Assembly: GCF_003670295.1 (NCBI RefSeq)
Contig: NZ_QXJG01000001.1
Location: 202,335 to 266,334, forward strand
Length of the DNA: 64,000 bases
Direction of reading: 5' to 3'
Source of the DNA: Helicobacter burdigaliensis
Lineage (GTDB): Bacteria; Campylobacterota; Campylobacteria; Campylobacterales; Helicobacteraceae
Shown here: positions 1-9,524 of the stretch, in pieces
How positions within the stretch are numbered: position 1 is the first letter of the stretch
Layout: every line of letters begins with the position of its first letter
Translations under genes and position numbers: made by a program
The notes under the pieces: model-generated
What the model was told of the DNA's origin: nothing
The model's database searches: none
What the model saw: the letters and a program-made list of their open reading frames with translations, nothing else

Positions 1-304
1 CTTTTAAGATTCTCAAAACTTTCTCCATACTCACACCACTATCAATAATCTCATCTACCACTAAAATACGCTGTGCTCCATGAATTTCTGGGATATTTGA
101 AATCTGAATTTGTTGTTGCACTTTATTAAAAAATGATACCGCACTAATGCTATAAACCTTGCGTATATCTAAAGCAATACTCAAAAAATGAGCCATTGTA
201 AGCCCACCACGAGAAATCGCTACAATAGCATCTGGATTAAAATCAAGCTTGCTTAATAGCTCTTTTATATCTTCCCTAAACATTTCATAGCTATAATATT
301 GCAT
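1..304 (-). CDS. Purine-type phosphoribosyltransferase, partial (3' end outside window)
   Basis: The reading frame starts with ATG at 304 and runs off the left edge after 101 codons. The translation begins MQYYSYEMFREDI and contains the PRPP-binding signature VVDEIIDSG near residues 85-93, plus a SRGGL loop near residue 31. This is the architecture of type I phosphoribosyltransferases of the xanthine/guanine (Gpt-like) class, which transfer a base to PRPP in cytoplasmic purine salvage. The gene follows mqnE by 12 bases on the same strand, so the two are probably co-transcribed. Substrate choice cannot be read from this part alone; hypoxanthine, guanine or xanthine are all possible. Confidence 0.75.
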   Translation of the reverse strand, partial: MQYYSYEMFREDIKELLSKLDFNPDAIVAISRGGLTMAHFLSIALDIRKVYSISAVSFFNKVQQQIQISNIPEIHGAQRILVVDEIIDSGVSMEKVLRILK

Positions 305-316
305 AACTTCTCCTTA

Positions 317-1363
317 TTAATAAATTTGTATTTCATTATAAAGACTATCTCGCTCTACTGGGATAAATCCCGCATCTTTAATTTGCGAGATAATCTCCTC
401 TTTTAAGATACCCTTAGCACTTTTGCTTCCACTTGCACTTTGGATTGCCTCTTTTTGAATAGTTCCATCAATATCATCTGCACCAAACTCTTGCGCAACA
501 AGTGCTAAATTAATCCCCAAAGTTGCCCAATAAGCCTTAATATGAGGAATATTATCTAAAATAATTCTAGAAATTGCTATAGTTTTTAAAATCTCTTGCC
601 CGCTTGGAAATTTCTCCACTTTTAAAAAATTATTTTCTTTTTGATATACTAAAGGGATAAAAGCATTAAATCCGCCACTTTTTTCTTGTTGCTTTTGCAA
701 ACGCAAAAGATGATCGATTCTATGTTCCCTACTCTCTACATGCCCAAAAAGCATTGTCGCATTGGACTTTTTTCCCAAAGTATGCCAATACCCATGAATA
801 TCTAGCCAAGTTTTAGAATCCACTTTTCCTTTGCAAATATAGTCCCTAATTTTTTCATCAAAAATCTCTGCACCTCCTCCTGGCATTGAATCCACTCCAT
901 TTTCTGCCATAAGCTCTAGCACTTCTTGATAGCTTTTGTTAGCTACTTTGGAGATATAATTCACCTCTGCAGCCGTAAGAGCTTTTAGATGAATTTGTGG
1001 AAATTTTGCTTTAAGCGTGCTAAAGAGTTCTAAATACCATTTTAAATCCAGCTTTGGATTATGCGCTCCTACTATATGAAGCTCTAATGCCCCTATTTCA
1101 ATAGCTTTTTGTGCTTCTTTAAAAATTTCTTCTTGAGTTAGCGTATAGGGATTTTTATTTTTTCTATGTGCGGAAAATCCACAAAACTTACAAATATCCG
1201 CACATTCATTTGTGGGATTAATATGACGATTGGAGTTAAAAAAAACCTTTCTGCCAAATTTTTGTTGCCTGATTTTATCTGCCATTTTTCCCAATGTAAA
1301 AATATCAAGCTTATACAACTCTAACGCATTATTAAAGTCTAAAAATTCATTACTATTAGCCAT
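317..1363 (-). CDS. mqnE: Aminofutalosine synthase (radical SAM, menaquinone pathway)
   Basis: MqnE joins a chorismate-derived enolpyruvyl benzoate to S-adenosylmethionine to make aminofutalosine, an early step of the futalosine route to menaquinone. The radical SAM cluster motif is visible as CADICKFCGF (CxxxCxxC) near residues 54-63, followed by the family's GALELHIVGAHNP stretch and MPGGGAEIF. A longer frame opens at 1369, but AGGA lies directly against that ATG. It sits six bases before the ATG at 1363, so I choose 1363 (MANSNEFLDF, 348 aa). The futalosine pathway is the normal menaquinone route in Campylobacterota. The gene is the first of a minus-strand pair with the phosphoribosyltransferase. 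Confidence 0.93.
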   Translation of the reverse strand: MANSNEFLDFNNALELYKLDIFTLGKMADKIRQQKFGRKVFFNSNRHINPTNECADICKFCGFSAHRKNKNPYTLTQEEIFKEAQKAIEIGALELHIVGAHNPKLDLKWYLELFSTLKAKFPQIHLKALTAAEVNYISKVANKSYQEVLELMAENGVDSMPGGGAEIFDEKIRDYICKGKVDSKTWLDIHGYWHTLGKKSNATMLFGHVESREHRIDHLLRLQKQQEKSGGFNAFIPLVYQKENNFLKVEKFPSGQEILKTIAISRIILDNIPHIKAYWATLGINLALVAQEFGADDIDGTIQKEAIQSASGSKSAKGILKEEIISQIKDAGFIPVERDSLYNEIQIY

Positions 1364-1632
1364 ATTCATTCCTAAAAAATCATTTACTTCTTAAAATACT
1401 GATTATACAATAGGTTTTCTTTAAATAACAAAATGTTTTTTTATATATTTTATAAGGTTTTTATTTATTTTTCTTTAAAATTTCATCATTTTTTAAATAT
1501 ATCTTATCTTACTATGTTTATTAAAAATAGTAGATAAAGTTATATTTAATATGATTAAACTTAATTATAAGGATATTTACCTTATTATTTAGTGTAAATA
1601 TTAATTCATCTTAATAATAAAGGCATATTTTT

Positions 1633-2160
1633 ATGGACAATCATTCTATTAAAGAGATTTTTTTAGAAGACAATACTCTCATTACTTCCAAAACAGATCT
1701 TAAAGGCAGAATCACTTATGGCAACCAAGACTTTATCAAATACGGAGAATACAGCGAAAAAGAGTTTTTAAACAAACCTCACAATCTAATCCGCCATCCC
1801 AAAATGCCAAAGGCTGCTTTTAAGCTACTTTGGGAAACTTTACACCAGAAAAAGGAATTTTTTGCTTTTGTTTGCAATCTCTCCAAACACAATCACTGCT
1901 ATTGGGTATTTGCCAACATTACTCCCTCTTTTGATGAGCTAGGAAATGTAATTGGTTACTATTCTGTGAGAAGACGCCCCAGCAAAGAGGGCGTAGCCAC
2001 TATGCAAGATTTTTATCAAAAATTACTTGATATTGAAAAAAGCTCTAATATGGACAAATCCTTTGAATTTGCATTAGACTTTTTAAAAACTAACCAACTA
2101 AATTGGGATTCTTTTATGATTGATTTACAAAATAAAGGCAAAGAAGGAGGATACCGATGA
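1633..2160 (+). CDS. cetB: PAS-domain energy-taxis sensor, CetB/Aer-like
   Basis: A 175-residue soluble protein made almost wholly of one PAS domain of the Aer type. It opens with [21 protein letters not shown] and has the Aer-like [19 protein letters not shown] helix near residues 52-70. The core [19 protein letters not shown] follows near residues 91-109. In Campylobacter jejuni the equivalent CetB binds FAD through this domain and signals to a separate membrane MCP, CetA. The stop codon overlaps the start of the next gene by four bases (ATGA), so the two are translationally coupled. FAD binding is inferred from the family. The symbol is by resemblance, and an unrelated PAS adaptor remains possible. 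Confidence 0.8.
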   Translation: MDNHSIKEIFLEDNTLITSKTDLKGRITYGNQDFIKYGEYSEKEFLNKPHNLIRHPKMPKAAFKLLWETLHQKKEFFAFVCNLSKHNHCYWVFANITPSFDELGNVIGYYSVRRRPSKEGVATMQDFYQKLLDIEKSSNMDKSFEFALDFLKTNQLNWDSFMIDLQNKGKEGGYR

Positions 2161-3533
2161 AATCTTGGCATTTTATCCTATGTAGCATTATTTTTATGAC
2201 ACTTTGTCTGATTTTGGATTTTAGTTTTAATAGCTTTCTTATGAATGTAACCACACTGCTTTTAAGCATTCTTTGTTTGCTATTTGCTTTTATAAAAATC
2301 AAAAGTAGAGAGGATTTTGTACAACAAATTATAGAAGTTGCTAAAAATTATGAAGCAGGTAAATTTGAACCAAGAATCTTAAATCTCAGCAAAGATAAAG
2401 ACTTACTAACTATGGCAAACAGCCTCAATACAACTGCTGATAATATTGAAGCTTTTATGCGTGAAATCTCTAGTGCTATTCGCTCTTCTCAAGAGGGAAA
2501 GTATTATCGTCTTGCATTTCCACAAGGCTTAAAAGGTGCTTTTTACCAAAATATCCTAAGTATCAATCAAGCACTCATAAAAATTGAAGAAAACGCAAAA
2601 GATAATCTCTCTAATGCTCTTGCTAAAACTTTAATGAATATGAATCTAGAGAGTCAAAATACAAATCTCACCTCAATTTCTTCTGATTTAGATAACAATC
2701 TTGAATATATGGGGATTGTGAATGAGAGTGTAGAGAAAATTGCAAACGAAGCAAAAAAATCACAAAATGATATCAACCATATCACAAACACAACAGAAAC
2801 TCTTATGGAAATCATTCAAGAAAATAGCTCCATTATGGAAAGTTTCATACAAAAATCACAGGATATTGTTGCAGTTGTTGGGATTATTGGCGATATTGCA
2901 GACCAAACCAATCTTTTAGCTCTAAATGCTAGCATTGAAGCAGCACGCGCAGGAGAAGCTGGGAGAGGTTTTGCAGTAGTTGCTGATGAAGTGAGAAAAC
3001 TTGCAGAAAAAACACATAAAGCGACAAATGATATCAATATCGTCGTGCAAACTATGCAACAAGAAATTTCCAACATTCAAGAAGGTTTTGATAATATTGT
3101 AAGCTCTACAAATACAACCCATCAAAATATTATTGCTTTTAATGATGTATTTAACCAAATGGAGCAGACAACTCTTCATTTAAAAGAAATTTTTACAAAA
3201 CTTTCCTCAAGATTAAGCCTCAATGGAACAAAACTAGAACATATTTTATATAAATCTAATCTCTATTTAAGCTATAATCTTAAAAAAGAAACTTGCGATT
3301 TTGCTTCTCTTAGCCCTATCTCTAAACATATCTCTTCAGATAACGGAAGATTAGCACTTTCACAAAGCACCCTAAGTGAGCTTAAAAAACTTGAAGTTGC
3401 TTTACAGAAAAATACAAATAAAGCACTAGAGATTTTAAAATTCCCTCTTACGCAAGAAAATCTAGGAATCATTATTGAAGATTTTAGGGAAATTGAAAAT
3501 TCATCAAAAGTTGTTATGGATTTATTGCATTAA
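2157..3533 (+). CDS. cetA: Membrane-anchored methyl-accepting protein, CetA-like
   Basis: The protein has 458 aa, about the size of C. jejuni CetA. Two hydrophobic segments (about residues 3-20 and 22-45) form a hairpin anchor with almost no periplasmic part, so it cannot sense external ligands directly. A HAMP-like stretch and the MCP signalling hairpin follow. The hairpin tip carries [19 protein letters not shown] near residues 247-265. The C-terminus (about 355-458) resembles a CZB zinc domain, but the usual HxDCRxGKWY core and the HxxxH pair are not recognisable. It is probably the output partner of the PAS protein upstream, feeding CheA/CheW in energy taxis. In C. jejuni, as I recall, cetA precedes cetB; here the order is reversed. 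Confidence 0.8.
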   Translation: MKSWHFILCSIIFMTLCLILDFSFNSFLMNVTTLLLSILCLLFAFIKIKSREDFVQQIIEVAKNYEAGKFEPRILNLSKDKDLLTMANSLNTTADNIEAFMREISSAIRSSQEGKYYRLAFPQGLKGAFYQNILSINQALIKIEENAKDNLSNALAKTLMNMNLESQNTNLTSISSDLDNNLEYMGIVNESVEKIANEAKKSQNDINHITNTTETLMEIIQENSSIMESFIQKSQDIVAVVGIIGDIADQTNLLALNASIEAARAGEAGRGFAVVADEVRKLAEKTHKATNDINIVVQTMQQEISNIQEGFDNIVSSTNTTHQNIIAFNDVFNQMEQTTLHLKEIFTKLSSRLSLNGTKLEHILYKSNLYLSYNLKKETCDFASLSPISKHISSDNGRLALSQSTLSELKKLEVALQKNTNKALEILKFPLTQENLGIIIEDFREIENSSKVVMDLLH

Positions 3534-3566
3534 GGACATAAGGAAAATCCCTTATGCTCCTTATGC
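3527..3566. terminator. Bidirectional hairpin between convergent genes
   Basis: GCATTAAGGACATAAGG is followed by AAAAT and CCCTTATGCTCCTTATGC. The arms pair almost completely, with a one-base bulge on each side. The structure covers both stop codons of the convergent taxis and EF-hand genes. There is no long T-run, so its strength as an intrinsic terminator is uncertain. Confidence 0.5.
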
Positions 3567-5087
3567 ACTCAAAAGTTTATCAATGAGTGCGTTATTTAAC
3601 GATTTAAAAGGAGTATCTCCTAAATTTTCAAAAGCAAGTTGATTAAGACTTAAATAACTTTTTTCATCAAATTTTTCTAGTGGCTCTTTGGTGCCTGCTA
3701 GAATATTACCAAAAGATTCTTCTAATCTCTTCCAAATGTTAGAAAATTCAGAACTTACACCATTGCTTGCTTGCATTAAAGAACTAAGAGAAAAATTAAA
3801 GCTACTAGTTTGAGAACTGCTGAAGCTAAAATCTCCATTATTAATCTCTAGGCTACTACTCCAAGTAGAACTAAAATTAAAACTAATGCTTAAATTTTGA
3901 ATATAAGCTTTTGTTGCAAACGCATTTAAAGAATCTCCTAAAATTTCTTCCATTTTATTGTGGTTGGTTGCATTTTCTTCCTTGCCCGCTACCAAATCTA
4001 TATGATGAATATCACCCACTCTACCATCATCAAACAAAATATCAGCACTCTTTTGTTTAATTCCTAGTAAATCGCCATTTTCACCCCTCATCATTTCTTG
4101 ATTTTCTTTAGCATCTAAATAAATTACCCCTATTCCTTTTTCTCCAAGCCCTACTAGCTCTCCTTCTCCATTTTCATTAGGGGACCAGATTCTTAGCTTA
4201 TCATAAATAGGATCCTCTTTATCAATCTTACCATCTTTATTGCTATCATATGCACTTAAATCTTTAAATCCATCGCCACTTTGTGTGCCAAAAAGCTCAT
4301 TTCCATCATTGATTTTTCCATCACCATTCTTATCAAGTGCTAAAAATCCTGAACCTTTTTTCAAAGTAGAGATTTGATCTTTTTTACCATCACTATCTAA
4401 ATCAAAACTCATCTTAGTATCGCTAAGCTCTGTCCCATTCCCCTCATAATCAATCACTAAAGGATCAATCACATTAGAACCACTACCCGTGCCACTTCCT
4501 GTGCTTCCCCCTATACTACCCCCTCCATTAATTTGAATGTTTTGGATAAAACTTTGTGAAAGACTAATATTTAAATCAAGCTCTTTTTTTACTCCATCGC
4601 TCCCTATAATTGTCCCTTTAATAGACAATTCTAATGATTGATGAAAACCTTGTGTGATACTTATGCCACTTTGCGCGCCACCTATTTGAATAGGCTTAGA
4701 GCTTGAAAGCTTTCCACTCAAAATAAGCTCCATATAATCTTGCACATTCAAGCTTCCAGAACTCCCTGAACTTACACTGCTATTAATGCCTTTATGAGAG
4801 TTTTGTATCTCTTCCCAAACTTTTAAAATCTCATCTTTAATCTCTGCAATTTTTGAAAGAGCTGAAGAAACAATTTCCTTTTGTAAATCTCCTAAACCGC
4901 TAAATATCGGCTTACTTGAAGAAACAATTGAAGAAGTTTTATCTTCTTCTTTTTCTTCTAGCGTAGTAGGCACATCATTTTTTGGAACACTATTTGCTTT
5001 ATCTTTTGTAATCTCTTCTCCAAGAGCACTCCAATGCGTGGTGGTATATGAGGCTTGTAGAGAAGAGAAGTTCATACTTGTCTGCAT
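3561..5087 (-). CDS. EF-hand calcium-binding repeat protein of unknown function
   Basis: A 508-residue protein with no Sec signal or membrane helix. The N-terminal half is Ser/Thr/Gly-rich, with a coiled-coil-like stretch near residues 70-95 and a glycine/serine linker near 190-200. The centre starts with DPLVIDYEGNG near residue 205, a motif found at the start of calcium-binding tails of secreted repeat proteins. It then shows DLDSDGKKD (about 230), DKNGDGKIND (about 252) and DSNKDGKIDKED (about 282). These are DxDxDG-type EF-hand loops. The C-terminal 200 residues are again rich in Ser and Phe. Export by a signal-less route is possible but not shown. The gene stands alone, convergent to the taxis pair and divergent from gdhA. 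Confidence 0.7.
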   Translation of the reverse strand: MQTSMNFSSLQASYTTTHWSALGEEITKDKANSVPKNDVPTTLEEKEEDKTSSIVSSSKPIFSGLGDLQKEIVSSALSKIAEIKDEILKVWEEIQNSHKGINSSVSSGSSGSLNVQDYMELILSGKLSSSKPIQIGGAQSGISITQGFHQSLELSIKGTIIGSDGVKKELDLNISLSQSFIQNIQINGGGSIGGSTGSGTGSGSNVIDPLVIDYEGNGTELSDTKMSFDLDSDGKKDQISTLKKGSGFLALDKNGDGKINDGNELFGTQSGDGFKDLSAYDSNKDGKIDKEDPIYDKLRIWSPNENGEGELVGLGEKGIGVIYLDAKENQEMMRGENGDLLGIKQKSADILFDDGRVGDIHHIDLVAGKEENATNHNKMEEILGDSLNAFATKAYIQNLSISFNFSSTWSSSLEINNGDFSFSSSQTSSFNFSLSSLMQASNGVSSEFSNIWKRLEESFGNILAGTKEPLEKFDEKSYLSLNQLAFENLGDTPFKSLNNALIDKLLSA

Positions 5088-5316
5088 GACTTTCTCCTTT
5101 TTGTAATAAATTTACCCTCACAATATCGGTTCTTTTTAAAAAAACTAAACATTTTTATAGAAAAAATTTATAAAAAACATTTTAAAATTCGCAAAAACCC
5201 AATTTATGGGGGACTATTTTTAATATCTTTATTAAAACTTAAAAAAAATATTTAGTTATATAAGCTAATATTAAATAAAGTTTTAATAAAATTCCACCTC
5301 ATAAATAAATTCTTAA

Positions 5317-6684
<1,368 letters not shown>

Positions 6685-6740
6685 AATCCATATTCTTTGC
6701 AAAGTTTCCTTTATCATCGCAAAACCCACCCTTATTTTTA

Positions 6741-6780
6741 TCATTGCAAGGAGCGTTAGCTCCGAAGCAATCTCAGTCAC
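6741..6780. repeat. Dispersed TCATTGCRAGGAGCG...GAAGCAATC element
   Basis: TCATTGCAAGGAGCGTTAGC is followed directly by TCCGAAGCAATCTCAG. It carries an internal inverted repeat (GGAGC...GCTCC) and ends in GCAATC, complementary in part to the opening CATTGC. Further copies lie at 7814-7953 and 63253-63772, with degenerate ones in 48655-48870. Confidence 0.6.
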
Positions 6781-6821
6781 CTTGTCACTATAAGATAGAT
6801 TTATCCACCCTAGTAATCCAT

Positions 6822-7079
6822 TTATAAATCTTTAAAAAGAGAATATAAAGAAATATTAAGCGCCTTAGAGATTTTATAAATATGTTCTAAAATAAAATGC
6901 TTTTCATAGCGATTATTTTCACAATTTGAATAAAAAGCTACTGATTTAATGCCTATTTCTAGTGCTAAATCAAGCTGTGAGATACCCTTTTCTTCTCTTA
7001 GCTTTCTTATTTTACTAGATAATTTTTGATGAAATTTATCAATTTCTTCTTGTGTGCAATTACTAAAATCTTCTTTCAT
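6822..7079 (-). CDS. XRE-family HTH transcriptional regulator
   Basis: An 85-residue protein that is essentially a single lambda-Cro/XRE helix-turn-helix. KIRKLREEKGISQLDLALEIGIKSVAFYSN gives the two DNA-binding helices near residues 24-53, and NRYEKHFILEHIYKISKALNISLYSLF supplies the closing helices. It faces away from two small genes. Two near-identical palindromes lie in the shared promoter region, one ending five bases before its own start codon. It therefore probably represses itself and the divergent pair. No toxin partner is recognisable next to it. Confidence 0.85.
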   Translation of the reverse strand: MKEDFSNCTQEEIDKFHQKLSSKIRKLREEKGISQLDLALEIGIKSVAFYSNCENNRYEKHFILEHIYKISKALNISLYSLFKDL

Positions 7080-7083
7080 TATT

Positions 7084-7150
7084 TATTCTATAGGATAAGT
7101 TTTGTTTAATTTTATATGCTAAAATTCTTATATCATTATCCTATAGGATA
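7084..7150. promoter_or_regulatory. Paired palindromic operators in the XRE divergent promoter
   Basis: TATCCTATAGGATA at 7137-7150 is a perfect 14-base palindrome. TATTCTATAGGATA at 7084-7097 differs from it by one base. The copies are 53 bases apart, about five helical turns, so proteins bound to both would lie on the same DNA face. The left copy overlaps the ribosome-binding region of the XRE gene. The right copy sits just upstream of the AAAGGAG of the divergent gene. Candidate -10 elements lie between them. Binding by the adjacent XRE protein is inference. Confidence 0.75.
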
Positions 7151-7174
7151 AATTTTAATTTACAAAGGAGAAAA

Positions 7175-7519
7175 ATGAAAAAGAAAATTATTAAAGGTGG
7201 CAGAAAAAGAATCTTTGATACTAAAAACACTAAAAAAGTAAAGACAAAAATAATACAAGATGACAAAATATCTATTGTTGCTATCAATTATATAGGTATT
7301 GGAGGAATGCTTAACTCTAAAATTAGAAATGACAACAAAATCCCCCTTATACAAAGAGTGCAAGGTTACAATAATATTAGGATTAACTCTCTAGCAAAAT
7401 ATGAAAAAGAAATTTATCATTTTCTTACAGAAGACACTAAAGAAAACTTAATGGAAATTTCAAGCAATGGGGAAGTTAAGTTTAGCTATCAAGAAAATCT
7501 TTTATTAAAGGAGATATAA
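7175..7519 (+). CDS. Small basic protein of unknown function, XRE-controlled cassette
   Basis: This 114-residue protein has a strongly basic N-terminus (about 16 Lys/Arg in the first 26 residues), a short hydrophobic centre (ISIVAINYIGIGGML, residues 33-47) and an acidic C-terminal half. I recognise no family. There is no Sec signal. The ribosome site AAAGGAG lies five bases before the ATG. The stop codon overlaps the start of the next gene by one base (TAATG), so both are made from one transcript, presumably under the XRE repressor. It could be a DNA-binding or phage-derived small protein, but nothing in the sequence decides this. Confidence 0.6.
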   Translation: MKKKIIKGGRKRIFDTKNTKKVKTKIIQDDKISIVAINYIGIGGMLNSKIRNDNKIPLIQRVQGYNNIRINSLAKYEKEIYHFLTEDTKENLMEISSNGEVKFSYQENLLLKEI

Positions 7520-7776
7520 TGAAAAAGATTTTGTTTTTATCGATAGTTTTGGCAAGTTTTGGGTTTGGGAATAATTGTTATCGCGAAGAAGAAGAGTATG
7601 AAAAAGCAATGCAAGAATATGAGAGAGCATTAGAGTGGGAAGCTTATTATGCTAATCACCCGTCTGTTATCCCTCATGATTCGGCAAGCGAATATTCAAA
7701 AGCTATGCAGACCAAAAGAAAGCTAGAGAGGTGTTACAGAAAAGAAGAACTCGAGTTGATAAAACGATATCGCTAA
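7519..7776 (+). CDS. Small exported coiled-coil protein of unknown function
   Basis: This 85-residue protein starts with a clear Sec signal, MKKILFLSIVLASFGFG, then NNCYREEEEYEKAMQEYERALEWEA, a charged helix. Two cysteines, one right after the signal and one near residue 73 (ERCYRK), could form a disulfide in the periplasm. It is the second gene of the XRE-controlled pair and is translationally coupled to the first. I do not recognise a family. The first mature cysteine lacks a convincing lipobox, so a soluble periplasmic protein is more likely than a lipoprotein. Confidence 0.6.
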   Translation: MKKILFLSIVLASFGFGNNCYREEEEYEKAMQEYERALEWEAYYANHPSVIPHDSASEYSKAMQTKRKLERCYRKEELELIKRYR

Positions 7777-7813
7777 AAGCATATATTTTGTTATTGCCAG
7801 GCTTTCCTCCTCT

Positions 7814-7953
7814 GTCATTGCGAGGAGGCGTAAGCCGACGAAGCATACAAGCGAAGCGTTATCCACGAGCGTAGTGAAGTGCAAATCTAAAAAGAGCAAC
7901 CCTTAAAGGCTCTTTTTAGACTGCCACAGAAGACAAGTCCGCTTCGCAATGAC
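7814..7953. repeat. Palindromic GTCATTGCGA composite repeat
   Basis: GTCATTGCGAGGAGGCG opens at 7814 and GCTTCGCAATGAC closes at 7953, so the ends are inverted copies of GTCATTGCGA. The inside contains GTAAGCCGACGAAGC and a hairpin (7886-7920). It fills most of the gap between the small exported gene and ridA and has no reading frame worth reporting. The shape resembles a non-autonomous palindromic element. Confidence 0.6.
7886..7920. terminator. Strong hairpin inside the repeat, possible terminator
   Basis: TCTAAAAAGAGC (7886-7897) and GCTCTTTTTAGA (7909-7920) are perfect 12-base arms around an 11-base loop. The right arm carries a T5 run. It could end transcripts from either side of this convergent gap. 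Confidence 0.5.
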
Positions 7954-8020
7954 ACAATGGGTTACCCTTAAAAAGCATTACCAAAGAAGCTTTGCTTCTA
8001 AAGTATTTTAAAGGCTTACA

Positions 8021-8395
8021 CTAAACCTTTGCAATGCATTCAATTTCCACCAAAGCATTTTTAGGTAGAGTTTTAACTGCTAGAGTGCTTCTTGCTGGTT
8101 TATGTGAGCCAAAGAACTCTGCATAAATTTCATTTACAAGGTTAAAATCCTCTATATTGCTTAAAAAAATCGTAGTTTTAATCACTTTATCTAAACTACT
8201 CCCACCTGCTTTTAAAACCTCACTTAGATTATTTAAAACCTGTCTTGTTTGTGCTTCTATACCTTCTTGCAACTCTCCATTAGCATTAAGCCCAATTTGT
8301 CCTGAAGTATAAATCATACCATCTACTTTAATTGCTTGAGAATAAGGACCAATTGCTTTAGGTGCTTGTGAGCTAAAAATTATTTCCAACATCAT
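8021..8395 (-). CDS. ridA: RidA-family reactive enamine/imine deaminase
   Basis: RidA hydrolyses reactive 2-aminoacrylate-type imines released by PLP enzymes, sparing cytoplasmic targets. The 124-aa length is standard. Family marks are AIGPYSQAIKVDGMIYTSGQIGL near residues 14-36 and KPARSTLAVKTLPKNALVEIECIA at the C-terminus, which includes the conserved arginine (about residue 103) that binds the substrate carboxylate. AAGG lies about five bases before the first of two adjacent ATGs. It is monocistronic, convergent with the repeat region, and divergent from the small exported gene and the molybdopterin operon. Confidence 0.93.
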   Translation of the reverse strand: MMLEIIFSSQAPKAIGPYSQAIKVDGMIYTSGQIGLNANGELQEGIEAQTRQVLNNLSEVLKAGGSSLDKVIKTTIFLSNIEDFNLVNEIYAEFFGSHKPARSTLAVKTLPKNALVEIECIAKV

Positions 8396-8464
8396 TTTTC
8401 CTTTACTTTATTTTTTAAATAGTATAAAATTATAGCTAAATTTTCATCTTAACTAAGGATTAAA

Positions 8465-8821
8465 ATGTTACACAAAACAAGTAAAATTGCCCTTATGGCT
8501 CTTATTTCTTTATCTTTTAGTGCAAATATATTTGCAGATACTTTTGTGCAGGTAGCTCCCAAAAAGAAGCCTATGCCTATCTCTCCGCTCACACCTTTTG
8601 ATAAAGCTTTGCAAAAAGAAATTGCAAAATATCCAAAAGATACTGCTTTTTATATTGATGGAAGAACAGGGAAAATTATTTCTGCTACAAAACCTCCCAA
8701 AATAAAATCCCAACCACCCAAAATTCACCCAAAACCAAATACACCCGCTCCAAAATCCCCAAAAGCTCCTAAGTCTATTCCTTATGAAATGCAAGAAGAA
8801 AGAATTGAGCTTTTACAATAG
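8465..8821 (+). CDS. Exported proline/lysine-rich protein of unknown function
   Basis: This 118-residue protein has a Sec signal (MLHKTSKIALMALISLSFSANIFA, cleavage likely after residue 24). A central stretch reads DKALQKEIAKYPKDTAFYIDGRTGKIISA, then a KPP/KPPKI-type proline-lysine tail spans about residues 79-105. Such tails often cross or bind the cell wall. It lies only six bases before moaD on the same strand, so it may share the molybdopterin transcript, though no functional link is evident. I recognise no family. Confidence 0.6.
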   Translation: MLHKTSKIALMALISLSFSANIFADTFVQVAPKKKPMPISPLTPFDKALQKEIAKYPKDTAFYIDGRTGKIISATKPPKIKSQPPKIHPKPNTPAPKSPKAPKSIPYEMQEERIELLQ

Positions 8822-8827
8822 GGATAT

Positions 8828-9052
8828 ATGATGATTAAAGTTGAACTTTTAGGACCTCTTGGTAACCAAAGCTTAGAGTGTGAAATTTACTCATTAGAAG
8901 AATTAGGCAAATATCTTCAAGCCTTACCCAACATCAAAGACTATTTAAAAGATTGTGCAATTGCTATCAATGATGAACTTGTGCAAGATAAAAATATTGT
9001 TTTAAAAGATGGAGATAAAGTCTCTCTTTTGCCTCCTGTTTGTGGTGGATGA
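8828..9052 (+). CDS. moaD: Molybdopterin synthase sulfur-carrier subunit
   Basis: MoaD is the ubiquitin-fold carrier whose C-terminal glycine becomes a thiocarboxylate. It gives sulfur to precursor Z inside molybdopterin synthase. The 74-aa chain ends in SLLPPVCGG, the essential Gly-Gly tail, after the typical LKDGDKVSLLPP strand. Two ATGs are adjacent (8828 and 8831); AGGG upstream serves either. It is the first recognisable gene of a Moco operon running through moaE, mobB and mog. Confidence 0.95.
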   Translation: MMIKVELLGPLGNQSLECEIYSLEELGKYLQALPNIKDYLKDCAIAINDELVQDKNIVLKDGDKVSLLPPVCGG

Positions 9053-9071
9053 GAATTAAAGGAAGTTTATT

Positions 9072-9524
9072 TTGGAAATCACTACAAATTTAGAAATCTA
9101 TCAAGGCGGATTAGATACTCAAAAAATTTATCAAGAATGGATTAATTTTGGTGCAAATAACAATTTTGGAGCAAATAGCTTTTTTGTAGGTTTAGTGCGT
9201 GAAGAAAATGGAATAAGCGGACTTAGCTTTGATATTTATGAACCTCTTTTAATCTCATGGTTTAAAAATTGGAGCAAGAAAGCACTAGAAAAAGAAGTCT
9301 ATCTTAAAATGGCGCATTCTCTAGGCAATGTCAAAAACCATCAAAGCTCCTATATGGCAGGAATTTTTAGCTCCCAAAGAAGAGTGAATTTAGAAATTTT
9401 TGAAGATTTTATAGAAGATTTTAAGCATCACGCTCCTATTTGGAAATACGATTTAAAAGATGGAAAAAGAATCTATGCAAGAGAGAGAAGCCATAAGCTC
9501 CCATTTAGTGGAATTTTAGCATGA
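9072..9524 (+). CDS. moaE: Molybdopterin synthase catalytic subunit
   Basis: MoaE binds precursor Z and, with two MoaD thiocarboxylates, makes the dithiolene of molybdopterin in the cytoplasm. The 150-aa protein shows FFVGLVREENG near residue 36, the GLSFDIYEPL strand and a C-terminal YARERSHKLPF stretch. The lysine there is the conserved active-site one. Translation begins at a TTG (9072) preceded by AAAGGAAG at the right distance; there is no ATG in frame nearby. It follows moaD by 19 bases and overlaps mobB by four. An SxxR pattern, SQRRVN, near residue 97 is as expected. Confidence 0.93.
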   Translation: MEITTNLEIYQGGLDTQKIYQEWINFGANNNFGANSFFVGLVREENGISGLSFDIYEPLLISWFKNWSKKALEKEVYLKMAHSLGNVKNHQSSYMAGIFSSQRRVNLEIFEDFIEDFKHHAPIWKYDLKDGKRIYARERSHKLPFSGILA

